Shown here piece by piece: positions 18,267-26,177 of a stretch of DNA of 64,000 nt. The translations under genes and the position numbers were made by a program. The notes below the pieces were generated by a model, which saw only the letters and a program-made list of their open reading frames with translations, searched no databases and was not told the origin of the DNA. How positions within the stretch are numbered: position 1 is the stretch's first letter; the number at the start of each line of letters is the position of its first letter. Origin of the DNA: Lacticaseibacillus zhaodongensis (GTDB lineage: Bacteria; Bacillota; Bacilli; Lactobacillales; Lactobacillaceae); contig NZ_BLBG01000005.1 of the NCBI RefSeq assembly GCF_009687905.1, positions 1-64,000 on the forward strand, written 5' to 3'.

Positions 18267-18680
18267 ATGCGAATCATTCTAGTTAGCCACGGGCGTTTAG
18301 CCCTAGGCATGAAAGACACAGTTAAATTCATCATGGGTGATATGCCAAATCTAAGTGCATATGCTGCGTACATTGACAACAACGAAACCGAATATGTTTA
18401 CAGCATTGAGGCTGAATTGGAGCATTACCCAGATGAACAATTTGTGATTTGCACAGATGTCCTGGGTGGTTCTGTCAACACAACGATGGTGCAATTCCTT
18501 AAAGACTACAAGAACGTTGAAATCATCACTGGAATGAACCTACCGCTTGTACTGCAGTTGCTAGCACAAACCAGTGCGCTAGATAAAGAGTCGTTAGCCA
18601 ACATAATCAAGCAAGCGCAAGGTGGCTTGGTTGATGTAAATCAGCTATTGGTTAATCAGCAAGGAAAGGAGGATTTGTAA
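18267..18680 (+). CDS. PTS mannose-family EIIA component
   Basis: A 137-residue cytosolic phosphocarrier. The phosphorylated histidine is His8 in LVSHGRLA, the typical EIIA-Man site, and a second conserved stretch DVLGGSVN is present. It takes phosphate from HPr and passes it to EIIB. GGGAGG lies upstream, and the stop overlaps the EIIB start (TAATG), so the two are translationally coupled. It is the first gene behind the sigma-54 promoter and in this context resembles gfrA. Specificity cannot be read from EIIA. Confidence 0.92.
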   Translation: MRIILVSHGRLALGMKDTVKFIMGDMPNLSAYAAYIDNNETEYVYSIEAELEHYPDEQFVICTDVLGGSVNTTMVQFLKDYKNVEIITGMNLPLVLQLLAQTSALDKESLANIIKQAQGGLVDVNQLLVNQQGKEDL

Positions 18681-19150
18681 TGATCAAACTTGTTCGAATT
18701 GACCACCGTTTAATGCACGGTCAGGTGATGTTTTCTTGGACTAAGGCTGAAGGAATTGAGCGGATTATTATTATCGATACCGCGTCTGCCGAAGATGAAT
18801 TTAAGCGGATGTCTCTGAAACTAGCCAAACCACAAGACATGAAAGTCAGCTTGTTCAGCGTGGACCAAGCAATTGAGCGAATTCCTAAGATTAAGAAGCT
18901 TAAGGACAACACGATGCTTATCTTTGGTAACGTCGCCGAGACCTACAAGTTCATTAAAGAATTTGGTGCCATACCAGAAATTAATTACGGCGGAATTCTT
19001 GATCGTCCCGGTGCAAAACGCTTTAGCAATGCTATTTACCTTACGGATGACGAAGTCGAAAAAAGTCGCGAGTTAGCCAATATGGGAATCACCCTTTACA
19101 TGCAGCAAGTACCAACGTCCAGTAAAGATATTTTAAACGATAAATTATAA
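18680..19150 (+). CDS. PTS mannose/sorbose-family EIIB component
   Basis: A 156-residue cytosolic phosphotransfer subunit. The active site RIDHRLMHGQV carries the phospho-histidine (His13); GGILDRPGAKRF further on is typical of the sorbose/mannose EIIB fold. It accepts phosphate from EIIA and gives it to the sugar as it crosses EIIC/EIID. It overlaps the EIIA stop by one base. The gene is followed by a small hairpin before EIIC. Confidence 0.92.
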   Translation: MIKLVRIDHRLMHGQVMFSWTKAEGIERIIIIDTASAEDEFKRMSLKLAKPQDMKVSLFSVDQAIERIPKIKKLKDNTMLIFGNVAETYKFIKEFGAIPEINYGGILDRPGAKRFSNAIYLTDDEVEKSRELANMGITLYMQQVPTSSKDILNDKL

Positions 19151-19170
19151 AGCTCGATGTAAGTATTGTC

Positions 19171-19186
19171 TCTCCGAAAACGGAGA
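19171..19186 (+). other. Small hairpin between EIIB and EIIC
   Basis: TCTCCG-AAAA-CGGAGA, a perfect 6-bp stem ending just before the AAAGGAG of EIIC. It has no T run, so it is more likely an mRNA stability or translation element than a terminator. Confidence 0.45.
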
Positions 19187-19202
19187 AAGGAGCGTGAACA
19201 GA

Positions 19203-20042
19203 ATGTTCTTAAAAGCGCTACTAATTGGCATTATTAGCATTATCGCTATGTTGGATTCGCGTATGTTGGGTCGTTCCAACCTCGAGCGTCCGCTGATTGT
19301 AAGTACGCTGGTCGCGATTGTGCTAGGTGATGTCACGAAGGGTTTGATGGTCGGCGCCTCACTGGAATTGATCTCAATGGGTCTTGTGAATGTTGGTGCT
19401 GCTGTTGCAACCGACATGGTCCTAGGTTCCATTATCGCAACGTCATTTGCTATCTTGTCTAATACAAATGCCCAGACAGCCTTGACTGTCGCAATTCCAA
19501 TTGCTGTGTTTGGTCAGCTGCTCGGGATTGTTGTCCGGATGGCGATGTCCACCCTGTCACATATGGCTGAAGCTGATATCAACAAGGGTAAGTTTAACCG
19601 GGCACTTAGTTATCATGTTGTCTGGGGAAATGTGTTCTATAGCTTGATGTACTTCGTCCCAACATTCCTCGCGATTTACTTTGGTACCGGTGTTGTTGAT
19701 CGAATTGTTAAGGTGATTCCTACTTGGCTGACCAACGGATTGACTCTTTCCAGTAAGATTTTGCCTGCCTTTGGGTTCGCGTTACTGATGTCTACCATGT
19801 TGAACAAGAAGAACTCAGTTTACTTGTTCTTAGGATTCTTCATTACCGCATACGCAAACCTATCAGTTACCGCTATTGCTATCTTCGCTGTGATTCTGGC
19901 TCTCATCGTTAATGAATTTCTGCCTAAAACCGGAAAGAGTGATAAGCCAGTGGTTTCTGCCGCTGAAGCTAATGTTAGCTCTTCAACCGAGAGTAACGAT
20001 GGCGGAGACGATGACGACGATGATGACCTGGAAGAACTGTGA
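19203..20042 (+). CDS. PTS mannose/sorbose-family EIIC component
   Basis: A 279-residue integral membrane subunit that forms the sugar path with EIID. Long hydrophobic helices cover most of the chain, and the motif GASLELISMGLVNVGAA is typical of EIIC-Man. The ATG at 19203 is chosen because GGAG is 10 bases away; the GTG at 19194 lies only one base after it. The C-terminal tail is odd: a run of seven aspartates followed by LEEL, not needed for the fold. It belongs to the sigma-54 operon. Confidence 0.9.
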   Translation: MFLKALLIGIISIIAMLDSRMLGRSNLERPLIVSTLVAIVLGDVTKGLMVGASLELISMGLVNVGAAVATDMVLGSIIATSFAILSNTNAQTALTVAIPIAVFGQLLGIVVRMAMSTLSHMAEADINKGKFNRALSYHVVWGNVFYSLMYFVPTFLAIYFGTGVVDRIVKVIPTWLTNGLTLSSKILPAFGFALLMSTMLNKKNSVYLFLGFFITAYANLSVTAIAIFAVILALIVNEFLPKTGKSDKPVVSAAEANVSSSTESNDGGDDDDDDDLEEL

Positions 20043-20060
20043 TGAAAGGAGTGATTAGAA

Positions 20061-20900
20061 ATGGCTGATTCAATTAAATCCATGACTCCAGCGCAGAAGA
20101 AGGACTTGCGCAAGAAGAGCTGGTCGTTCCTGTGGCGCTCATGGGCTATTCAAGCATCATGGAACTACGAACGGCAGATGAACATGGGTTTCCTGTGGGG
20201 AATCGCACCAACTCTAAACAAGCTTTACAGTAAGCCAGAAGATCTGGAAAAGAAAAAGGCAGCTTACCAGCGGCACATGGCTTTCTACAACTGTACCCCG
20301 CAGACCAGTTCTTTTGTACTCGGGCTAGCTGCCTCTATGGAAGAGCAGTACGCGAAGGATCCTTCATCGATTGATCCTGAGTCAATTAACGCCGTCAAGT
20401 CATCTTTGATGGGTCCATTATCTGGTGTTGGTGATTCATTCTTCCAAGGCACTATCCGGATTTTGGCATTCAGTTTAGGAATTAACCTGGCACGTCAGGG
20501 TAGTATTCTTGGCCCGATTCTCGCGATGATCATCTCTATCATTCCATCATTTGCAGTTACTTACTGGGGCGGCCAGTTTGGTTACACCGCTGGTAAGAAG
20601 TACTTAAAGGTACTGACGGGTGGCGGACTGATGAGCCGAGTTATGTATCTGGTTAACATCGTTGGGCTGATGGTTATCGGCGCCATGATCGCCAGCATGA
20701 TTGGCATTACAACGCCAATCAAGATGGGGGCTGCGTTTAACCTGCAGAAGACTCTGGATAGTATCTTTCCCCAGATGATTCCACTGGCCTTTACCTTCCT
20801 GATGTACTGGATGCTACGCAAGAAGATCAACACCGGCTGGATTCTCCTGTTCTGCATCGGCGGCGGAATTCTTCTCAGCGTACTGGGTATTTTCAAGTAG
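20061..20900 (+). CDS. PTS mannose-family EIID component
   Basis: A 279-residue membrane subunit of the same transporter. The N-terminal part is amphipathic and soluble (SWSFLWRSWAIQASWNYERQ), with the family motif SLMGPLSGVGDSFFQGT near residue 120, followed by C-terminal membrane helices. GGAG precedes the ATG. With EIIA, EIIB and EIIC it makes a complete permease; as in gfr systems, it is followed by a SIS deglycase rather than by a sugar kinase or hydrolase. Confidence 0.92.
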   Translation: MADSIKSMTPAQKKDLRKKSWSFLWRSWAIQASWNYERQMNMGFLWGIAPTLNKLYSKPEDLEKKKAAYQRHMAFYNCTPQTSSFVLGLAASMEEQYAKDPSSIDPESINAVKSSLMGPLSGVGDSFFQGTIRILAFSLGINLARQGSILGPILAMIISIIPSFAVTYWGGQFGYTAGKKYLKVLTGGGLMSRVMYLVNIVGLMVIGAMIASMIGITTPIKMGAAFNLQKTLDSIFPQMIPLAFTFLMYWMLRKKINTGWILLFCIGGGILLSVLGIFK

Positions 20901-20969
20901 TTTCGTTCAATTAATTAGGGTTTACGAATTTTAAAAACCATTATTTATAGCTTAGGAGGCTTTCTTATT

Positions 20970-21947
20970 ATGAGTACATTGTCACCAAAGGAAATTATTG
21001 CTGCTATCAAGTCAAAGCACGCGGACATCAAGCAGGTTCTGTTTGTTGGGTGTGGTGCTTCCATGTCCGACCTGTATCCTGCATACTACTTCATTCTTCA
21101 CGAAGCAAATGACTTGCAGACAGCCATTATCACCGGCAATGAGTTCAATTACGATGCACCAAAGAATGTTGGTCCACAGACGATTGTAATTACTGCATCA
21201 CTCGGTGGGACTACACCAGAATCTGTTGAAGCGACCAAGAACGCTGTTAAGTGGGGTGCCAACGTGGTTACCCTCAGTCACAACCCAGATGCTCCAATCG
21301 TTGCGGCTGCAGAATACTCCATCGTGCACGGATTTGAAGAAAGCTACTCCGCAAAGGTCCAGAAGATGACGCTTGCTCTGAAGTTGGCCGTTGAAATCAA
21401 GCAGCAGTTTGAGGGCTACGATTACTACGACGAAGCGCAAAAGGGCTTTGATGGCATTTACGGATTGATCGATGAGCAGGTTCAGCACGTTGGTCCTGAG
21501 GCTAAGAAGTTTGGTGAATTGTACAAGAACGATTCAACAATCCATGTATTAGCAAGCGGTGCTACCTGGGGCGCTGGTTACGCAACCGGTAGTTTCCTGT
21601 TTGAGGAAATGCAGTGGATCACAGCACCAGTTCACAACTCCGGCGAGTACTTCCACGGCCCATTCGAACTCACCGAAAAGGACGCACCGTACCTGCTATT
21701 TGCTAACGATGGTAGCACCCGGCCAATGGACATGCGCGCACTTACCTTCCTGCAACGCTTTGACGCTAAGATTACCTTGGTTGATGCGAAGGACTTCGGT
21801 TTGAAGGATGTTGCTGGCCCACACGTCATCGACTACTTCAACCCAATGCTCCTGACTGGTGTATTCCGGGCATACGCTGAAGAACTGGCAGCACAGCGTA
21901 ACCACCCACTTTCCAAGCGTCGCTACATGTGGAAGCTGACCTACTAA
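20970..21947 (+). CDS. SIS domain sugar deglycase (GfrE/FrlB-like)
   Basis: A 325-residue two-SIS protein, paralog of the product of 14250. Motifs are FVGCGASMSDLYPAY, ASLGGTTPESVEATK, NSGEYFHGPFE and the ending RRYMWKLTY. In gfr operons two such enzymes split glucoselysine 6-phosphate and fructoselysine 6-phosphate into hexose 6-phosphate and lysine. It is the last gene of the PTS operon, with AGGAGG before the ATG and a strong terminator after it. Which of the two reactions it carries out cannot be decided from sequence. Confidence 0.85.
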   Translation: MSTLSPKEIIAAIKSKHADIKQVLFVGCGASMSDLYPAYYFILHEANDLQTAIITGNEFNYDAPKNVGPQTIVITASLGGTTPESVEATKNAVKWGANVVTLSHNPDAPIVAAAEYSIVHGFEESYSAKVQKMTLALKLAVEIKQQFEGYDYYDEAQKGFDGIYGLIDEQVQHVGPEAKKFGELYKNDSTIHVLASGATWGAGYATGSFLFEEMQWITAPVHNSGEYFHGPFELTEKDAPYLLFANDGSTRPMDMRALTFLQRFDAKITLVDAKDFGLKDVAGPHVIDYFNPMLLTGVFRAYAEELAAQRNHPLSKRRYMWKLTY

Positions 21948-21985
21948 TCAAAAAACTTTGCTAAAATTCTGAATAGGGAAACTAA

Positions 21986-22014
21986 TGAAAAGGGGGCTGA
22001 GGCCCCTTTTTCTG
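21986..22014 (+). terminator. Terminator of the sigma-54 PTS operon
   Basis: AAAAGGGG(GC) TGA (GG)CCCCTTTTT, a 10-bp stem ending in T5. Confidence 0.9.
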
Positions 22015-22043
22015 GTGATATGTCTGATGAGAAAGGAGTAGCG

Positions 22044-22082
22044 GTGTACCGGAACTTTTTATGGTTGGTACCGCGAGTCTAG
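22044..22082 (+). other. Possible 12-codon leader ORF coupled to the HAD gene
   Basis: GTG at 22044 follows AAAGGAG by 5 bases and opens a frame coding VYRNFLWLVPRV, with TAG ending 3 bases before the HAD start codon. The HAD gene has no ribosome site of its own. The segment also folds (GCGGTGTACC with GGTACCGC). Either coupling or hairpin control is possible. Confidence 0.4.
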
Positions 22083-22085
22083 CTA

Positions 22086-22718
22086 ATGAAGAAAGCATTG
22101 ATATTTGACATGGATGGCGTTCTGGTCGATAGTGAACCCTTTTATTTCAAGCGTCGCATGAGGTTCTTTAAAATGCGTGGAATTAAACCAGATTCAACGG
22201 ACATTCACGATTACTTGGGGATGTCCAACGACCAGGTTTGGGCGGCCTTAGTAAATGATCCAAGCAAAAGGCAGCAGCTTTGGCAGGACTACGCAGCATT
22301 TCAGGACGCAAATCCAATTGATTATCGGCAAGTGCTTAATTCTGGTGTTAAGGAGCTACTCCGGTACCTGAAGGACAATGGTTATGGCGTGGCATTGGCC
22401 TCAGCGGGAATTCCAGAAGAAATAATGCGAATGGTGAATGAATGCCAGATTAAGCAGTTCTTCGATGTGATTTTGAGTGGTGAAAAGCTACCAGCCAATA
22501 AGCCAGCACCCGACATCTACCTAAAAGCAATTGAGCAGTTAGGTGTGAGTCGTGAGGAAAGTCTGGTCATCGAGGATAGCTATAACGGGATTGCTGCAGC
22601 CAAAAATGCGGGAATTGAAACGTGGGCAATTGATCAGTCTGACATGGGTGTAGATCAGTCAGCTGCTGACAAAATTGTCGCGGATATTCCCGAAATCCAA
22701 CAGCTACTTCAGAATTAG
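22086..22718 (+). CDS. HAD-superfamily phosphatase / beta-phosphoglucomutase-like hydrolase
   Basis: A 210-residue cytosolic HAD enzyme, subfamily IA. Motif I is FDMDGVLVDSE with Asp8 as nucleophile and Asp10 as acid/base; motif II is LASAG; motif III and IV are visible as KPAPDIYL and VIEDSYNGIAAA. Length and cap position fit sugar-phosphate phosphatases and beta-phosphoglucomutases. No ribosome binding site precedes the ATG; translation may depend on the small frame ending 3 bases before it. Next to the deglycase operon it may dephosphorylate or rearrange a sugar phosphate, which is inference. Confidence 0.85.
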   Translation: MKKALIFDMDGVLVDSEPFYFKRRMRFFKMRGIKPDSTDIHDYLGMSNDQVWAALVNDPSKRQQLWQDYAAFQDANPIDYRQVLNSGVKELLRYLKDNGYGVALASAGIPEEIMRMVNECQIKQFFDVILSGEKLPANKPAPDIYLKAIEQLGVSREESLVIEDSYNGIAAAKNAGIETWAIDQSDMGVDQSAADKIVADIPEIQQLLQN

Positions 22719-22742
22719 GAACCAGTATTGGAGGTGAGAAGT

Positions 22743-24011
22743 ATGGCACTTGAACAGACATTGGGTCAGAAGCAGCGATTGTTGCTTTCCCAGTCAATGC
22801 AGCAATCTCTAGAAATACTGCAAAGGGATGGTGTCAGCTTGCATGACTACCTCCAAGAAGCGAGTCTTTCAAATCCGCTGTTCGAAGTTCCGGATACAGT
22901 AAGCACAGCTGTTGATAGTTTAGCGGGTGTTCCTGAGACGCAGGGGCCAAATCTATACGAGTATTTAATGAGTCAGATCGAATTGCGGTACACCGACCGA
23001 CCTCTGCGTAAAGTGGTTGTTGATTTGATTAACAATCTTGATAAAGACGGTTTCTTAAAGCTTGATGTCGAGCGTTACTGTAAGGAGCAGCACGTTACAA
23101 AGACTGTATTTGACGATGCGTTGACAATCCTGCAAAGCTTAGATCCCGTTGGCGTGGGAGCACGCACACTGCAGGAAGCTTTAATTTTGCAGGCGCAAGC
23201 GGAACCGGATTGTCCGCCACTTGTTATGAATATTCTGCAAGAGCATTATTTAGATTTTCTGCACAATGATGAGCACCGGATTTTGGTGGCAACTGGTGCC
23301 ACAGTTGGTGAGTATGGGCAAGCAAAAAAGTTCATCGGCACGTTTACTGCCCGCCCTGGAGCCCCATTTAACGGCGATGAAACTCAATATCGAGTTCCCG
23401 ACTTACGAATCCGTCCTGATGGTTCGGGTTTCAAACTATATCTAACCAAATATGGAAAACCGCAATTGGTCTTCAATGAAAGTGAATTTGATGATTTAAA
23501 AGTGCAGGTGGACGCTGACTTAGAACAATATTTGCGAGACAAAGTCAGCGAATATCAGGCATTGGCACATGGTGTTAAAAGGCGGGAAGACACAATTCTG
23601 GCGATCGCGAAGTTGGTAGCGACGCATCAATGGCCGTACCTTAGTGGTGAAAAAGCGTTCATTCGGCCGCTAATTCTGCGGGACGTAGCCAACAAACTCA
23701 ATCTGAGCGAATCAACGGTTAGTCGTGCGATGAGCGGTGAGTATATTGATAGTCCGCGGGGTGTGCTGGCGATGGACAGCTTGTTGACGAAACGAGGCAG
23801 TCTTCACAATGATGACGGGGTCGACAACGAAGCCATTGCTTCGATACGTGCGGTTGTGGGAGCTGAGGATAAGCGCAAGCCTCTAAGTGATCAGAAGGTT
23901 GCTGATGTTCTTAAGAACAAATTCGGAATAACGATATCGCGACGGACGGTTGCCAAGTATCGTAGCATTGCGGGCATCCCAGATAAGAAGTTACGTCGTG
24001 AGCAAAGTTAG
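22743..24011 (+). CDS. rpoN: RNA polymerase sigma-54 factor
   Basis: A 422-residue alternative sigma factor. The N-terminal Q-rich activator-interaction region (LSQSMQQSLEILQ) is followed by the core-binding part, a helix-turn-helix (LNLSESTVSRAMSG) and, near residues 399-408, the RpoN box SRRTVAKYR that reads the -24 element. The ATG at 22743 follows GGAGGT by 7 bases; the TTG at 22728 precedes that site and is rejected. Its only visible target here is the promoter at 18163, so the locus brings its own sigma factor. The stop lies 13 bases before the next start. Confidence 0.96.
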   Translation: MALEQTLGQKQRLLLSQSMQQSLEILQRDGVSLHDYLQEASLSNPLFEVPDTVSTAVDSLAGVPETQGPNLYEYLMSQIELRYTDRPLRKVVVDLINNLDKDGFLKLDVERYCKEQHVTKTVFDDALTILQSLDPVGVGARTLQEALILQAQAEPDCPPLVMNILQEHYLDFLHNDEHRILVATGATVGEYGQAKKFIGTFTARPGAPFNGDETQYRVPDLRIRPDGSGFKLYLTKYGKPQLVFNESEFDDLKVQVDADLEQYLRDKVSEYQALAHGVKRREDTILAIAKLVATHQWPYLSGEKAFIRPLILRDVANKLNLSESTVSRAMSGEYIDSPRGVLAMDSLLTKRGSLHNDDGVDNEAIASIRAVVGAEDKRKPLSDQKVADVLKNKFGITISRRTVAKYRSIAGIPDKKLRREQS

Positions 24012-24024
24012 CGAGGTAAAATCA

Positions 24025-24936
24025 GTGAGTTTGATAACGAAAGTATCAAGTTACCAGCAGAGCTGGCGTAAATTGACAGTGGCTATATTCTATGGGATCT
24101 GTCTTGGAGTTGCTTTGAACTTATTTTGGATTCCAGGGCGGATATCTGCCGGTGGGGTTACTGGCCTATCCCAAGTCATTGCCATCATCTTTGAGCGGTA
24201 TCTGAATTTCACATTTTTGGGAATTCATGTGACCAGTATTATGTCGCCTGCCAATCTGATTTTTCTGATCAATGTACCCCTGTTTTGGATAGCGTGGCGT
24301 GACATTGGCAGGTCATTCACCATTTTCACCTTTGTCACGGTGCTCATGTCGTCAGTGATGATTAATATGTTGTCGGGGTTAAAGCCGGTGACAACGGATC
24401 CGATGATATGTGCTATTTTTGGGGCTGTAATCAACGGAGCCGGAATTGGTTTTGCACTTCGGAACGGTTTATCCAGCGGCGGTACAGATATTGTCGGTTT
24501 AGCTTTACACAAGCGGATGGGAATTACCGTTGGCACGGTAAATACAATCATTAACGCCGGCGTGGTCTTGATGACGGGTTTCTTGGAAGGATGGCCGCGG
24601 GCACTGTACTCAGTCATCTCAATTTTCATTGCCGGGAAGGTGTTGGATGTTGTCTACATCAAGCAGCAGCGTATTCAGGTAATGATTGTGACAAACAAAC
24701 AGCAAACTGATTGCGTAGTTAAATCTATCCAAGAAAGCTTGGCACACGGCATCACGGTATTTAAGGATGCTGAGGGTGCTTATGCCCATCAAAGCAAGGT
24801 TGTCTTGCTAACCATTATCTCGCGTGCTGAACTAGACCAACTGGAAAATGCTGTTCATAAAGAGGATCGACATGCATTTATTTCTGGTACGCAGGTTGTC
24901 CAGTTGGACGGTAAATTTGTAGAACCACAGATTTGA
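24025..24936 (+). CDS. YitT family membrane protein
   Basis: A 303-residue protein with five or so N-terminal membrane helices and a C-terminal soluble DUF2179 domain, the YitT layout. The motif GLSSGGTDIVGLALHKRMG is characteristic. The start is taken as GTG 24025, 7 bases after GAGGT (24013-24017); an open frame reaches back to 23950 inside rpoN but lacks a ribosome site. It follows rpoN closely and may be cotranscribed. The family's function is unclear, so no role in sugar uptake is claimed. Confidence 0.82.
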   Translation: MSLITKVSSYQQSWRKLTVAIFYGICLGVALNLFWIPGRISAGGVTGLSQVIAIIFERYLNFTFLGIHVTSIMSPANLIFLINVPLFWIAWRDIGRSFTIFTFVTVLMSSVMINMLSGLKPVTTDPMICAIFGAVINGAGIGFALRNGLSSGGTDIVGLALHKRMGITVGTVNTIINAGVVLMTGFLEGWPRALYSVISIFIAGKVLDVVYIKQQRIQVMIVTNKQQTDCVVKSIQESLAHGITVFKDAEGAYAHQSKVVLLTIISRAELDQLENAVHKEDRHAFISGTQVVQLDGKFVEPQI

Positions 24937-24966
24937 TTCATTTAGTATAGAATTACGGATTATAGG

Positions 24967-25009
24967 TCAAGTAGACGCGGAATGGTTTTTCGAATCTACT
25001 TGGCTTTTT
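24967..25009 (+). terminator. Terminator after yitT-type gene
   Basis: CAAGTAGA (24968-24975) pairs with TCTACTTG (24995-25002), followed by GCTTTTTT. Confidence 0.75.
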
Positions 25010-25108
25010 TGTGCACGTGGTTAGTGTTATCAAGCTTATACAACTACAATCGCGGTCACAGCCGCTACTAAGCAAACTTTTCAGCAAGACGCTACTCGCG
25101 GCCGATTT

Positions 25109-25117
25109 TGCTATAAT
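25109..25117 (+). promoter_or_regulatory. Extended -10 promoter of glycosyltransferase operon
   Basis: TGCTATAAT is a full extended -10 element, 32 bases upstream of the GT2 start. No good -35 is seen at the usual distance, which is normal for extended -10 promoters. Confidence 0.55.
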
Positions 25118-25148
25118 AAAGAAACTAGAACAAGCAGAAGGGGTAGCC

Positions 25149-26141
25149 ATGTCAGCAATTACCGTATTAATGTCCGTATACAATGAGACCGAAGCCCAGC
25201 TCCGTGCCGCAATCGAGTCCATCTTGCAGCAGACCGAGGCCGATTTTGAGATGCAGATCGTGCTCGACCAGCCGAATGCTAGCGACTTGCTCGCGATTCT
25301 GAACGAGTACCAGGACCTGGACCCGCGCGTGCACGTGCTCGTGAACAAGCAAAATTCCGGGCTGCCGTTCTCCTTGAATCGCGGCATCGAGGCTGCGTCC
25401 GGGGATTACCTCGCGCGGATGGATGCGGACGACATTGCTAAGCCCCAGCGTTTCGCCACCCAGCTGCACCTGATGCAGCAGCGGCGGCTCGACGTGCTGT
25501 CGACCAACGCCCACTTCATTGATGAAAACGGCAAGAGCGTCGGCAACCACAACGCGATTCCCGAGAGCTCTAAGGCGCTAGCCGAACTGCTGCCGTATGG
25601 GTCCAACCTGATCCACCCCAGCGTCATGATGAAGACCGCGTCCATCAAGGCGGTGGGCGGTTACCGGCTGCTGCCGACCGCGGAGGATTACGACCTCTGG
25701 CTGCGACTCCTGAAGGCCGGCTACAAGATCGGCGCCACCAACGCCCGGTTAATGGATTACCGGTTGCGCGGCAACTCGATGACCCAGGGTGACCGCTACA
25801 AGGTCTTCCTCGTCTCCGAGTACCTGCAGCAGACTTTTGCCGCTGGGGACTTCCCCGATGCTGACACCGAGCTCAAGCAGTTGCAGGCTTACCTCGATCA
25901 GAATCAGCTCAGCAACAAGCAGCGCGCCGCCCAGTTCACGCGCCGGGTCAAAATGTTGTCGGCGGGCAAAACGGCTTTGCGCGAACGCAAGCCACTGCGG
26001 GCGGTCAGCCTGGTCAGCCGCGCGCTCGTCGATCCAGCCGTCCGGCGTTACGCCAAGCAGTCGCAAGCATACAGCAAGGTTTACGCACGCTTGATCGAAG
26101 CGGTCGTGCCGGCAACCGGGATCGAGAACGACAACCAGTAG
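25149..26141 (+). CDS. Glycosyltransferase family 2
   Basis: A 330-residue GT-A fold sugar transferase, probably acting at the inner face of the membrane on cell-surface glycan. It opens with TVLMSVYNE, has the DxD motif as RMDADD and the later PTAEDYDLWLRLL motif common in GT2. AAGGGG precedes the ATG at 25149; the frame open from 25011 has no ribosome site. It forms a two-gene operon with a GT4 enzyme. Third positions are visibly richer in G and C than in the neighbouring sigma-54 locus, which may reflect another origin. Donor and acceptor are unknown. Confidence 0.88.
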   Translation: MSAITVLMSVYNETEAQLRAAIESILQQTEADFEMQIVLDQPNASDLLAILNEYQDLDPRVHVLVNKQNSGLPFSLNRGIEAASGDYLARMDADDIAKPQRFATQLHLMQQRRLDVLSTNAHFIDENGKSVGNHNAIPESSKALAELLPYGSNLIHPSVMMKTASIKAVGGYRLLPTAEDYDLWLRLLKAGYKIGATNARLMDYRLRGNSMTQGDRYKVFLVSEYLQQTFAAGDFPDADTELKQLQAYLDQNQLSNKQRAAQFTRRVKMLSAGKTALRERKPLRAVSLVSRALVDPAVRRYAKQSQAYSKVYARLIEAVVPATGIENDNQ

Positions 26142-26177
26142 CCGCAACGTAACTAACTGTTCAGGAAGGAACTCACA

